Shown here piece by piece: positions 51,729 through 62,953 of a stretch of 64,000 bases of DNA. The notes under the pieces are model-generated. The model did no database searches. It was not told the origin of the DNA and was given only the letters and a program-made list of their open reading frames with translations. The translations under genes and the position numbers were made by a program. Source of the DNA: Rhabditoides inermis (taxonomy: Eukaryota > Nematoda > Chromadorea > Rhabditida > Rhabditidae); the NCBI GenBank assembly GCA_963966185.1, contig CAWZYM010000385.1, positions 274,509-338,508 on the forward strand. Direction: 5' to 3'. The stretch's first letter is position 1. Every line of letters starts with the position of its first letter.

Positions 51729-53056
51729 AGGCACAGGGGCGCTTAGTTTTTGACTTTGTTTCATTGCTTGACCCATGGAAACACAAAACAATAAAAGAAA
51801 ACGCGAAAGAACGGCGTTTTTGCGTTACCTACACGCTTACCAACATGTGCACGTGCGAAGCTTGGTAAGGCAAATTCGAACTTCGCGCCAAAATGCTTAG
51901 CGGAAAGTTGAGCTCTGTGCGCTTCTCGTCGATATGAGTTCGACAGCACATGTCGTTGTAGTGTTGTGGTAACGCTCACGGTTTACGGACCATGCTATGC
52001 CGGTTGGATTCCCGCTACGTGCATAAGTGCAATAAGTTTTGCCAATTTCTCGATAGTGAATTTCGATGAACCTTGGTAACGCTAAACGCTCCTGTGCCTT
52101 TAAATAGCTTGTACCTGGTCCTATTTTGAATACATTGATTGGTTCGAGCTCTGGCAGAGTCCCCGATCCCGCCAGTAGACCCACTTGTAGCATCTGCCAA
52201 AAGTAAAAATTAACCTCACTACACATTTGCGCGCTCTGATGTGTATATCCGGGTGGTGCGAGTTGGTCTTCTAATACGAATCAAGATGGATTCCCAGACA
52301 TTATTCGTACTTCGAGAAACGACGTGAAAATAGCAAGTTCTCATGACTAATCTTCCACTTACACTTACAGGAATCTGGTGTGGACACTGATGATATCATG
52401 TTAATGATACGTTTACGAAATATAGGAAGTACTTCATTCTAGAAACATAATCTTTTTTATGTTGAAACGCAGTTATTGAGCAGAAAGTAAACTATTATAT
52501 TCCGCTTGAACTCAGCTCAACTTTTCTCGTCATAAACATCATGCTTTATGTTGTCCAATAGTTTTTACAGTACACTAAACAAATGGATATGAAGTTTTCA
52601 TCTCACGTCAACAGTTCACTTTTTGATAACTCTAAAACTAAATTGTATAATAATCAAAAACTTCTAAAACAGGTTTTTTTTTTAGATTTTTGATACTCAT
52701 TGTACAGTAATCCATGACAAAAAGAAAATGACGTAGACATCGCAGCGTTTTCTCGTTATTTCTTCATTGTCTGGTTCGGCAGGTGATAATACCGTACGAT
52801 GAGAATGGGGGAATAGTAACAAACAATATAATAACAAACAAAATTTACAGTGTGTATAAATGTTACATTATATTACTGTAGTCAACAAAATGTTTCATAA
52901 TCTCACCCTAGCGGGAATAGCCTCTGATCCAGGGACGGCGGTGGTGAAAGCGGGAGTGGTATAGACAGTGGTGGGAAGAGCGGTCGCAGCTGCCGGCACA
53001 GTCGACTGTGCATCGGAAAGCGGGAGCAAGAAGAGCACGAGCAGTCGCCACCCCAT
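45472..53056 (-). CDS. Receptor-type guanylate cyclase (GCY class), copy 3
   Basis: This copy is identical in coding sequence to the other two wherever compared. ATG is at 53056 and TAA at 45472. The signal peptide, extracellular domain, single membrane span (near 48350-48430), pseudokinase and cyclase domain are in the usual order. Its upstream neighbour is the complete small secreted-peptide gene, so this unit preserves the ancestral right-hand gene order, as unit 1 preserves the left-hand order. Intronic CT and GA runs near 46362-46411, 48774-48810, 49366-49434 and 51664-51726 differ in length from the other copies. Confidence 0.92.
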
Positions 53057-53879
53057 ACCTCACACTCTATCCACTTTACGTTTACCCCGAAGCCATTCTA
53101 TTCTCTCCACTCTTCGAAATTCGCCGATGAAGCCCCGTTTCGATTTGCCTCTGTTTTCGCAGGTTTCTGGATTATGTTAGGGGAAGAGAAATCCGACATT
53201 CAATTCATTCCACACACTTGTCACATGTATGTACTGTTTTGAAAAGATGGAGAGTGAGGGAGGGAAAAGGGAGATTGAAATGAAATGAGTGTAGTAATTA
53301 ATTTCTCTGCGTCACACGTCGTCGATAGTTCGTTGTTCTGTATTAATGAAAGGGTAACCCGGAAAGAACGCTGGGAAAATATTGTGTGAGACACTGTACA
53401 CTGTAGTACAAGATACCATAATGATCCCACGGTTTTTGAATATTACGTAATTGTTGTTTGAGTTTCATGTAAGAAACAACATCATTATTCAGTACATTCA
53501 AATGATTTTATATATACATAACATATACGAATGAACATGTCTCATGTGTGTTACATCCATAACATCTGGAAACTGAAACAAACCCTCGTTTTCTCTGCAG
53601 TCTGCGTTTAAACGTATAGATACATGTTTGAATGTTTGGATTTTCATCTTGATACTTTTGTAACAATAACAATAACTTATGCTTATGCTTATCTTTTCTA
53701 TTCATCTATGATACACGACTCATACAAAAGAATCTCCGTTTATTCATCGACACCACAAAAGCGAGAGAGAAGAACGTTTTTGTAATCAACACAACCAAAT
53801 CTCTAGATCTAGCGGCATGCCATTGCACATTATTGGGGCGTGTTTGTGGCGTGTAGCGTGATAGCGTCGAGGCGTCTTC

Positions 53880-54942
53880 TCACTTCCCGAACACCATATC
53901 TCGGTACTGACCGCCGATCTTGCCCTTGATCGAACGCATCTTGTCGTGCATCGAGCGTTGCGGCTGGAATGAAAGGGAGTCAGTCCCGCCCCTGGAAGCC
54001 CCGCCCCCTGTGACTCACCCTGCCCATTCCGAATGCGTGTTGCACCATGTTCACCCCACCGCGGGTCTCCCGTGGCTCGTATGTCTCGTGATGGTCCGGA
54101 GAAATGTAGTAGAACATCTGAAATGAGAGGCCATTTCGGCTGAAAACTACATTTAATCATATTGAATGATAAACAAGTTGTTAGTAGAAAAATACGTTTC
54201 TAATCTGTTCTCAAAAGTGTCTATATATCGTTATCTTTTTTTTTAAATCCATAACGTAACTTCAAACATGTCGTTTCTTTGAAAGCAGATAAGTAGGGGA
54301 TAACAGTAGTTAGTACAGTGGACGTTCTTTATATAAATGATGCCTTCATTTTCATGTTTTACATCCGTTTTTAGCAGACGATCATGTTTTTTCGGACGAG
54401 CATGAGAGCACATTTTTGGGAAAAGAAAGATATGAGATAGGAAAAGGTATATGGAAAGAACGAGAGAAATATAAAACTAAGAATGAGGGAGAACGAAGCC
54501 CTTACTCTTGTATCCCTCCCTAACCTCCTATTATGTACACCCGTACTCTTTCTATTTCACACGGAATCCGGGCGGAAATGACATCATTTAAGTGGCTAGA
54601 TATCTGCTGTTGTTTTCAAATCTCACAGTTCTACGCAAATCCGATGCACTCTTTCAGAGAAAATATTAACTAGTACCCACTCCAGTTATCCGGGAATATA
54701 ATAGCCTACTTCGTTTGAAGTTCGTTGTGCGAAATATTGAAACAACAACTTTTTTATCGATGTTTGTGTATTGAACCCACACATGTTTGCAGTTTGTTGT
54801 TGCTACGACTCTGGGCCCTCTGGATTCATTTGTGCGCCGGACCGTGGCGACTGATTATGTATGGCGCCTAATTATATGTATAATTTTTATGTATATTTTT
54901 TTGGAAAAACAAAGTATATGAGTTCTGTGCACAGTTTGTGGT

Positions 54943-55020
<78 letters not shown>

Positions 55021-55793
55021 CTATGCTCGCAATAAGTTGCGCGCGGTGGGGTAGATCAGAGGAAGACGGAGAGTCGGCTCTCGGCAATAGCGCGCAAAAC
55101 AAGAGAGGCAGGCGGTTATGGCACCGTATTTCGAACTGCAAGCGAGGTAGATCGAAAAAACAAGATTTTTGAAGGGAATTGTTTTGTTGTTCGCAAATGT
55201 ATACTTCGCGGACTCTCGTAACAGTGAAATGTGTGATTTCCCTGCTAGCAATCTTTCATTTTTCATCTTTTTTTTTAAACATTTTTCATCTTTCATTTTC
55301 TCATCAAAATCAGTCGTGAGTGTGAGTAATGTATCACATATCACCTGGCTGCTATCGAACAGACGAGTGTACTGTACGCCCGCTTATAGCGTAGATTTGT
55401 TTTGTGATATTCATACCATGTGTGCCACTAGCACTAGACACTCAACAGAGCAGAAAGTACATAAATATGCCCCACTCCGGAAACCCAGTAGTCCGAGATT
55501 TAGTCTACATAAGGGTACCGTAGCAACTTGTAATAAAAAAATGTAAAAGCACGAAAAATCAGCAGAAATTAAGTTGAGCCACTAGCGCGACGACAACGTT
55601 CATTGCGTTCATTCTTCATCTACATACGTTCATTCTTCTTGGTGACTGTGTACGAGTTCATGAGCTAATTTTGAAACAAGTAGCCGCCGTACTTAACTAT
55701 TCACATCTTCTAGAATACGATAGAACAACTACAAACCTGTGCGTTAACAGTGACCAGGAAGACGAATAGTAGGATAGCGAGTCGCGACAACAT
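53880..55793 (-). CDS. Small secreted protein (79 residues), candidate peptide precursor, complete copy
   Basis: Exons 55737-55793, 54019-54117 and 53880-53963 are all phase 0. The first encodes a clear signal peptide (MLSRLAILLFVFLVTVNAQ) and lies behind a ctttcag acceptor suited to trans-splicing. The mature part begins FYYISPDHHETYEPRETRGG, contains HAFGMGRPQR and SIKGKIGG, and ends QYRDMVFGK followed by TGA. A C-terminal Phe-Gly-Lys would be an amidation signal in a neuropeptide precursor, and basic sites are present upstream; this is suggestive, not proof. No cysteine is present. Joining of the signal exon across the 1.6-kb intron is inferred from phase and from the absence of other candidate exons; exons 2-3 could be a separate 60-residue product because exon 2 begins with ATG. 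I do not recognise an orthologue. Confidence 0.6.
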
Positions 55794-55908
55794 ACCTGAA
55801 AGAAAAATAGGTACGGTAGTACGGTACATAGGTTCAAATAGTGTTGGATATCGTGAAAGGTGAAAAGAAAGAAACATGCATAGAAAGAACTGAAAAATTT
55901 GTGACTTT

Positions 55909-55940
<32 letters not shown>

Positions 55941-56340
55941 GTGTGAGAGGATGGGAAAACAAATGGATAACTTCAATGAACGTAGAGGATTGTAAAGAAG
56001 CATCTGACTGAGCAAAATCATGAATACCAAAAAAAGAAGAGTTGTGAAAACAAAAGCTGAGCTATGTATTCTTCGCATTTCGAATCGACTATGTAATATT
56101 CCACGAATGTGAATAGATACTCAAAATCACTACTCAGTAATGGAGAAAGAAATTAAAAAAAAACGTGGTGTATGATCACTATAAGTACTATCTTTACATT
56201 AAAAAATAAGTATACATAATATAATAAGTACATATTCTACATGCTATGTAGTTGTTATCTGTTCGTTCTCAATGGTAGTTTAGGTAAGGGAAGGTTTGGT
56301 GTTAGACGGGCGAACGGGCGCTTTATATCACCCCCTACCT

Positions 56341-56394
<54 letters not shown>

Positions 56395-58075
56395 GTTTTC
56401 TCCCCCGCTCACCTTTTTCTTCTGACTCCGCCCACGATCCCTCATATAACATATTATGACTGAGAGTCTCGCGTCGTGCATTGATAGTGTTTGATTGAAA
56501 CTGTGGATAAAAGGGTGACTCCGAGGCTAGTTAGACGTTAGACGGGATTAACACAATGTTTTTTCTTCATTTCCGGCAACCTATCGTACGTTTACTGAGA
56601 ACGAACCACTCTACATAAACTTGTATAATTTTTTAGTGCCCCTTGCATTACCCATGAAAGATTTGCCTAATGCCCGAATTAAACTATCCCATTTACACAA
56701 TACCAATCTGATTCTGATTTGCAAACATGGTCATGACACGAATATTTACACTAACAAGTTTCCATTTCCACATCGAATGCACATTCTTGCCATTCAGAGT
56801 CGAGTTCAGTATTTTGATCGATAGTCGAAAAAATCACTAGAGAACTCCAGAATTACACAAAGAGCTGCGTATCAGGTTTGTAACTAAATAATTATTTGTG
56901 ATATTCATTCTGTCAACACAAGTAAATGATCATCAATTCCTCAAGGAAATTCTATTCTCTATGTCTATGTGTCATCAACCGTCTCTCAAATAGCCAGCAA
57001 GACTAATAAAAGATTAAATGCGTGTTTGGACGCGAAAAACTCATAGTGTTCGAGTCTCACCGGCTTTTTAAAGGTGAAAGTGAAAGTGGAATTAAAATTT
57101 GATCAAAGGCGTGGTTTGTTGAGAAAAGGGTTAGGTTCGTTAGGTTCATGTAAGATATCTTTGGAAAAAGACTTTGGATAGGACACATAAAAGCTCTAGG
57201 ACACGTATTAAATAAGCAAACAACAAGACAAACACGGCATTTGTCTGAAACGACCTCCACACAAATTCCAACCATTCTTAGCTAATGGGATCAATGGTGA
57301 TGCGTGTTATCTCATCGTCTCGCTCATTTTCAGAGAAATGTGAGCTGTGTGGCACATTCATCCAGATCCAGATGTAGTTTGTCCACCGAACTCATCTCTC
57401 CGGAGTCTGACCGCTCGGTCTTCTTCACTCTTCTTACCTCAATTTACCTTCTTATCTTCTTACCTCACACTTACAAATTGTTTTTGCATCATCCATTTTT
57501 AGGGTATATCACGTTGTACATGTTTGAAATTACAAAGCAAGTGGTTTGTTTGTGATTGCAACACAATGTTGGAAGAGGCGCGGTAGATCGTGTATGAATG
57601 GCACATCGTTCTGACAATCGTCTTCTGATTGTGCCTCTCCCATCCATCACTCTAGCCAATCGGAATGTTTTCCGAAGCCATATCACCTCTCCTATTAGAG
57701 AGGGCGCGCAGCGCCCTCTCTCTTGGGTTAAAATAAGGCTCGCGCCAGAATTTTCAAGTAGCGATATCCAAAGGACATGTTAGCATTAATGTGAAGTCTT
57801 CCAATTTATGTTAGTTAGATTCGCACGGTTCCATAGGGCAGATCACTAATTGACGGCATCTTTGTATCTTTTCTCCGAAAGAAGTTATGAGCGATCGCGC
57901 GCACCCATGAGGCGAAAGGCCAGCGTGTGGGTGTGTGTGTGTGTGTGTGTGGACCGTTTCCAGTCACGCTAGCTGATAGCTAGCCCTCTGCTGGCGGGCG
58001 AGCGCGAGAGCACGCGAGAGAGCACGCTGTTTTGAGAGAGACAGATGTACTTTGGTGGCTGCGATCAGTAGGAAT
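55794..58075. other. Gene-poor region right of the triplication
   Basis: No convincing exon was seen in 2.3 kb. It contains a GA run (about 55913-55939), a CT run (about 56343-56385), a GC-rich hairpin at 57697-57721 and a GT run (about 57928-57951). The first few hundred bases should include the promoter of the small secreted gene. Confidence 0.5.
57697..57721. repeat. GC-rich hairpin with GCA loop
   Basis: This is a perfect inverted repeat: an 11-nt arm agagagggcgc, loop gca, and an 11-nt arm gcgccctctct. Confidence 0.9.
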
Positions 58076-61045
58076 TTAGTAAGGGGAGAGAGAAAGAGAG
58101 AACGAGAGAACGAGAGAACGAGAGAACGAGAGAACGAGAGAACGAGAGAACGAGAGAACGATATAACGAGAGAAAAGGAGAAAAAGAGAGGAGGGAAGGA
58201 GGGAAGGAGAGACGGAGAGAACGAGAGAACGAGAGAACGAGAGAAGGATAGAAAGAGAGAACGAGAGAACCAGAGAACCAGAGAAAGAGAGAAAGGTATA
58301 TAAAAAGAGAACGAGAGAGCTAGAGAACGAGAGAAAGAGAGAAAGGGAGAAGGAGGGAAGGAGGGATGGAGAGAAGAAGAGAAGGATAGAAAGAGAGAAC
58401 GAGAGAACTAGAGAACGAAAGAAAGAGAGAAAGAGAGAAAGAGATAAAGAGAGAACGAGAGAAAGCGAGAACGATATAACGAGAGAATTAGAGAACGAGA
58501 GAAAGAGAGAATGGGAGGAGGAGGGAAGGAGGGAAGGAGAGAAAGAGAGAACGAGAGAACGAGAAAACGAGAAAACGAGAGAAAGAGAAAACGAGAGAAA
58601 GAGAGAACGATATAACGAGAGAGCTAGAGAACGAGAGAAAGAGAGAAAGGGAGAAGGAGGGAAGGAGGGATGGAGAGAAGAAGAGAAGGAGAGAAGGAGA
58701 GAACTAGAGAAAAGAGAGAAAGAGAGAAAGAGAGAAAGAGAAAGAGAGAGAAGAGAGAAAGAGAGAAAGAGAGAAAGAGAGAAAGAGAGAAAGAGAGAAA
58801 GAGAGAAAGAGAGAAAGAAGAGAAAGAGAGAAAGAGAGAAAGAGAGAAAGAGAGAGAAAGAGAGAAAGAGAGAAAGAGAGAAAGAGATAATGAGAGAACG
58901 AGAGAAGAGAAACCGATAGAAAGAGAAAACGAGTGAAAGAGAGAACGATATAACGAGAGAACTAGAGAACGAGAGAAAGAGAGAAAGTGAGAAGGCGGGA
59001 AGGAGGGAAGGAAAGAAGGAGAGAACGAGACAACGAGAGAACGAGACAACGAGACAACGAGACAACGAGAGAACGAGAGAACGAGAAAACGAGAGCACGA
59101 GAGAACGAGAGAAAGAGAGAACGATATAACGATATAACGAGAGAAATAGAGAACGAGAGAAAGAGAGAAAGAGAGAAGGAGAGAAGAAGGGAAGAAGAGA
59201 AGGAGAGACGGAGAGAACGAGAGAACGAGAGAACGAGAGAACGAGAGAAGGATAGAAAGAGGAAACGAGATAAAGAGAGAACGAGAGAACGAGAGAACGA
59301 GAGAACGAGAAAACGAGAGAAAGAGAGAACAAGAGAAAGAGAGAACGAAAGAAAGAGAGAACGATATAACTAGAGAACGAGAGAACGAGAGAAAGAGAGA
59401 AGGAGGGTGGTAGGAGGGAAGGAGGGAAGAAGAGAAGGAGAGACGGAGAGACGGAGAAAACGAGAGAACGAGAAAACGAGAAACGAGAGAACGAGAGAAC
59501 GAGAGAACGAGAGAACGAGAGAACGAGAGAACGAGAGAAAGAGAGAAAGAGAGAAAGAGAGAACGAGAGAAAGAGAGAACTGGAGAACTAGAGAAAAAGA
59601 GAAAGGGAGAAGGAGGGAAGGAGGGAAGGAGAGAAGAAGAGAAGGAGACACGCGAGAACGCGAGAACGAGAGAACGAGAGAACGAGAGAACGAGAGAACG
59701 AGAGAAAGAGAAAACGAAATAACGAGAGAACCAGATAACGAGAGAACGAGAGAACGAGAGAAAGAGAGAAAGGGAGAAGGGGGGAGGAGGGAAGGAGAGA
59801 AGGAGAGACGGAGAGACGGAGAGAACGAGAGAACGAGAGAACGAGAGAACGAGAGAACGAGAGAAAGAGAGAACGAGAGAAAGAGAGAAAAGAGAGAAAA
59901 GAGAGAACGAGAGAAAGAGAGAAAAGAGAGAACGAGAGAAAGAGAGAACGAGAGAACGAGAGAACGAGAGAACTAGAGAACGAGAGAAAGAGAGAAAGAG
60001 AGAAGGAGAGAAGAAGGGAAGAAGAGAAGGAGAGACGGAGAGAACGAGAGAACGAGAGAACGAGAGAACGAGAGAAGGATAGAAAGAGAAACGAGATAAA
60101 GAGAGAACGAGAGAACGAGAGAACGAGAGAACGAGAAAACGAGAGAAAGAGAGAACAAGAGAAAGAGAGAACGAAAGAAAGAGAGAACGATATAACTAGA
60201 GAACGAGAGAACGAGAGAAAGAGAGAAGGAGGGTGGTAGGAGGGAAGGAGGGAAGAAGAGAAGGAGAGACGGAGAGACGGAGAAAACGAGAGAACGAGAA
60301 AACGAGAAACGAGAGAACGAGAGAACGAGAGAACGAGAGAACGAGAGAACGAGAGAACGAGAGAAAGAGAGAAAGAGAGAAAGAGAGAACGAGAGAAAGA
60401 GAGAACTGGAGAACTAGAGAAAAAGAGAAAGGGAGAAGGAGGGAAGGAGGGAAGGAGAGAAGAAGAGAAGGAGACACGCGAGAACGCGAGAACGAGAGAA
60501 CGAGAGAACGAGAGAACGAGAGAACGAGAGAAAGAGAAAACGAAATAACGAGAGAACCAGATACGAGAGAACGAGAGAACGAGAGAACGAGAGAAAGGGA
60601 GAAGGGGGGAGGAGGGAAGGAGAGAAGGAGAGACGGAGAGACGGAGAGAACGAGAGAACGAGAGAACGAGAGAACGAGAGAAAGAGAGAACGAGAGAAAG
60701 AGAGAAAAGAGAGAAAAGAGAGAACGAGAGAAAGAGAGAAAAGAGAGAAAGAGAGAAAGAGAGAACGAGAGAACGAGAGAACGAGAGAACTAGAGAACGA
60801 GAGAAAGAGAGAAAGGGATAACGAGAGAACGAGAGAAAGAGAGAACGAGAGAAAGAGAGAACGAGAGAAAGAGAGAAGGAAAGAAGGAGGGAAGGAAGGA
60901 AGGAGGAAGGAGAGGAGGAGAGGAGGAGAGAAGAGGAGAAGGAGAGAAGGAGGGAAGGAATGGGAGGAGAGAAGGAGGAAAGGAGAGGAGGAGAGAAGGA
61001 AAGAATGAGAGAAGGAGGGAAGGACTGGAAGGAGAGAACGAGAGA
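58076..61045. repeat. Purine-rich minisatellite, 8-bp units
   Basis: About 3 kb of nearly pure purine on the plus strand is built from gagagaac and gagagaaa octamers. These are interrupted by blocks of ggagggaagg/gagaagaag and by a recurring acgatataac word (for example at about 58157, 58474, 58608, 58948, 59122, 59361 and 60187). The long Ser/Phe/Leu and Arg/Glu open frames in it are products of the repeat. Confidence 0.95.
59140..60793. repeat. 826-bp higher-order duplication inside the minisatellite
   Basis: Irregular landmarks recur at a spacing of 826 bp. The ggagggtggtaggaggg block at about 59401 recurs at about 60227, and the gagaagaagggaagaagag block at about 59180 recurs at about 60006. 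The two long units are nearly identical, showing a recent segmental duplication within the array. Confidence 0.85.
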
Positions 61046-61160
61046 ACGAGAAAATATCGAAAAAATTTGAAATGAAATTGATGAAATAATGAGAGAAGAA
61101 CATGTTACATGTATGAAGACGAGAGAGAAAATTTCTATGAAACTCAACAAAAGGACATAT

Positions 61161-61647
61161 ATTATCTTTTAAAGTACTTCCGTAAAAAGTGTTGTTTGTG
61201 TTAACCTGATTCAAGAAAAGCGCATGCATATATTATTAATTTTCGAAAAATCAAATCGTAAACACCTGAACATGAAAACTAACACAAACTTGCTCTTTCA
61301 AAACGTTGAATAATTTTGAATAATTAATGTTGAAAAATTCCATGTTTTATTTTTTGACATTTTTATACCTGAAACATTGAGTCAAACAACATCACGAATA
61401 ACATTTTATTTTACTGATAAACCATAAATAATAAACCGCAAAAAACACTAAATAACAAAACAATCGTATTATTCTGAATGTTACGTGTAACTATTCTATA
61501 TTCGTTTAAAAGAGCAAGTTTGTGTTAGTTTTCATGTTCAGGTGTTTACGATTTGATTTTTCGAAAATTAATAATATATGCATGCGCTTTTCTTGAATCA
61601 GGTTAACACAAACAACACTTTTTACGGAAGTACTTTTAAAAGATAAT
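61161..61647. repeat. Foldback element with about 138-bp inverted arms
   Basis: The left arm 61161-61298 and right arm 61509-61647 are inverted copies with about one indel difference, separated by a 210-bp AT-rich spacer. Arms begin attatctttt and include the word acacctgaacatgaaaactaa. No coding frame is seen and I could not identify a clear target-site duplication. It resembles a foldback or MITE-like element, class unknown. Confidence 0.85.
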
Positions 61648-62189
61648 TCTCCCTTTCATCCATCAATTCTACAATTTTCTTGTTCCAACATCAGAATCAG
61701 AATCAGAATATTTACCTCGAACCAAGTATTACAATTATGGAAATTACGGCAAGGTTACGGTAAAATACAGTAATGCAACTGCCTACTGTGAGTCCAATAA
61801 CACGGATTTCGGTAGTCCGAGGATGCGTACGTGCTATTGGTGGTGCATATGTAGAATGCGTACATGCTATGGTGGAAAAAATCCAACATACAAAACAACA
61901 TTATGGGCGGGCGCGCAGCGCCGCCCGTTTGTTTTGATCTTTGGCGCGCGCAGCGCGCCAAAGTTAATCTTCCATTCATTCATGCAATCTCACTCCATCT
62001 CGAAACAGCCCCGCCCCCGCTGGCCCCGCCCCCGCGTCAATGAGCCGAGTCCAGAGTGGCGGAGACTGGAAAGAGTGAATTGTGAGAGACAATGTTTAGA
62101 TGAGAGATCATGGCTCACCTGTGTATCTACATGTCTGCCACATTACCTTTATCAATCAGCATGCCTCCCTCATTTGCATTTCGGCGCAG
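61648..62189. other. Upstream or intronic sequence of the last gene
   Basis: This holds hexamer repeats (cagaat) at about 61691-61710 and two GC-rich hairpins at 61905-61927 and 61939-61963. GC-box-like ccccgccccc runs lie near 62008-62033. A 5' exon of the gene at 62190 may lie here but could not be fixed. Confidence 0.4.
61939..61963. repeat. GC-rich hairpin with GCA loop
   Basis: This is a perfect 11-nt inverted repeat, ctttggcgcgc / gcgcgccaaag, around loop gca. An imperfect relative with a one-base bulge lies immediately upstream at 61905-61927, with the same gcgcgcagcgc core. Confidence 0.9.
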
Positions 62190-62952
62190 TCTAGTCCTCG
62201 CGTGGCCGACCTGCCACAGCCTGCCATTCCCATACTGACCCCGCGCCCGGAAAGGCTGCCTCCCCCTCCCTCTCGCAAGACATGGGATTCAAGTACACCC
62301 CCTCCCCCCTCTCCCTCTGCACAACGACGGTGCCGACGGGTGCGTCTCCCTCCCTCTCTCCCTCTCTCCCTCTCTCCTCTCTCTTTTCCCTTCTCTCCCT
62401 CTCTCCCTCCCCTCTTCCCTCTCCCTCTCTCCCTTCCTCCCTCTGCTTCTCTCCCTCTCTCCCTCTTTCACTTCCTTCTAGGTCGGTCACTGTCGACCCG
62501 CAGTCCCCCACTGACCTCCTCTCGAACTCCGTCATCGATGCTACTACCGAGCCCACCGAAACGCCCAATCCAGGTGAGTAGATCGATCGATAATCGATCG
62601 ATAATCGATCGATAATCGATCGATATCCGATCGATTTGTTTTTTTCCTCTTAGACTCTCCTCGCCGGCACATGCATTCGCATTGGACGGCGCCTGGGATA
62701 GTGACGGAGTGTGTGGAGGGGTGCCCTTTGGAGGAAAGGGTCCTCACCGAAGAGGAATGGACAATCTCCATCGAACAGGCCCGCGTCGAGCGGATGGAAA
62801 AAAGGCGAAACACGCTCGAGGTACGCCCCGCCCCCTCATGCCCCGCCCACAGATCACTTCAGGGTCTCTATGGCATTTCGGAGACAGAAGCGTTCTGTTT
62901 GGACGGAATGGTGATTGCGATGAAGAAGTTGAGCCACGAGCAGTCCAAGAAG
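62190..62952 (+). CDS. Uncharacterised gene, four internal exons, runs off the window
   Basis: Phase-consistent exons are at 62190-62339, 62482-62573, 62654-62820 and about 62877-62952, each with GT donors and AG acceptors. The first is proline-rich (LTPRPERLPPPPSRK), the second Ser/Thr-rich, the third acidic and helical (LEERVLTEEEWTISIEQA), and the fourth reads GLYGISETEAFCLDGMVIAM followed by KKLSHEQSKK. For the last exon the acceptor at ttcag (62876) keeps phase; the ag at 62862 does not. The 5' end is not identified. The gene continues beyond 64000 across a pyrimidine-rich intron. I do not recognise the family. Confidence 0.65.
62578..62635. repeat. Palindromic 11-bp tandem repeat in a small intron
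   Basis: About four copies of atcgatcgata fill most of an 80-bp intron (62574-62653). Each unit contains the self-complementary atcgatcgat. Confidence 0.9.
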
Positions 62953-62953
62953 G

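Larger units (their letters stand above)
43340..55755. repeat. Tandem triplication unit 3 (12,416 bp)
   Basis: The rightmost unit ends at 55755 inside the signal-peptide exon of the small secreted gene, where single-copy sequence (aggaagacgaatag) continues and completes that exon. Here the small gene is intact and gene 4 is truncated after exon 3. Confidence 0.95.

Noticed and set aside
55737..55793. Signal-peptide exon first considered as exon 1 of the cyclase
   Set aside because: The cyclase has its own signal exon at 53056 and equivalents in each unit; this exon fits the small gene by position and phase.
59588..61150. Minus-strand open frame of 520 codons (and 418 codons at 58076-59332), Ser/Phe/Leu-rich
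   Set aside because: It is a translation of the purine octamer repeat with no start context, splice sites or non-repeat domain.
61161..61647. Foldback considered as a DNA transposon with coding capacity
   Set aside because: The spacer is about 210 bp with no open frame and no recognisable transposase.
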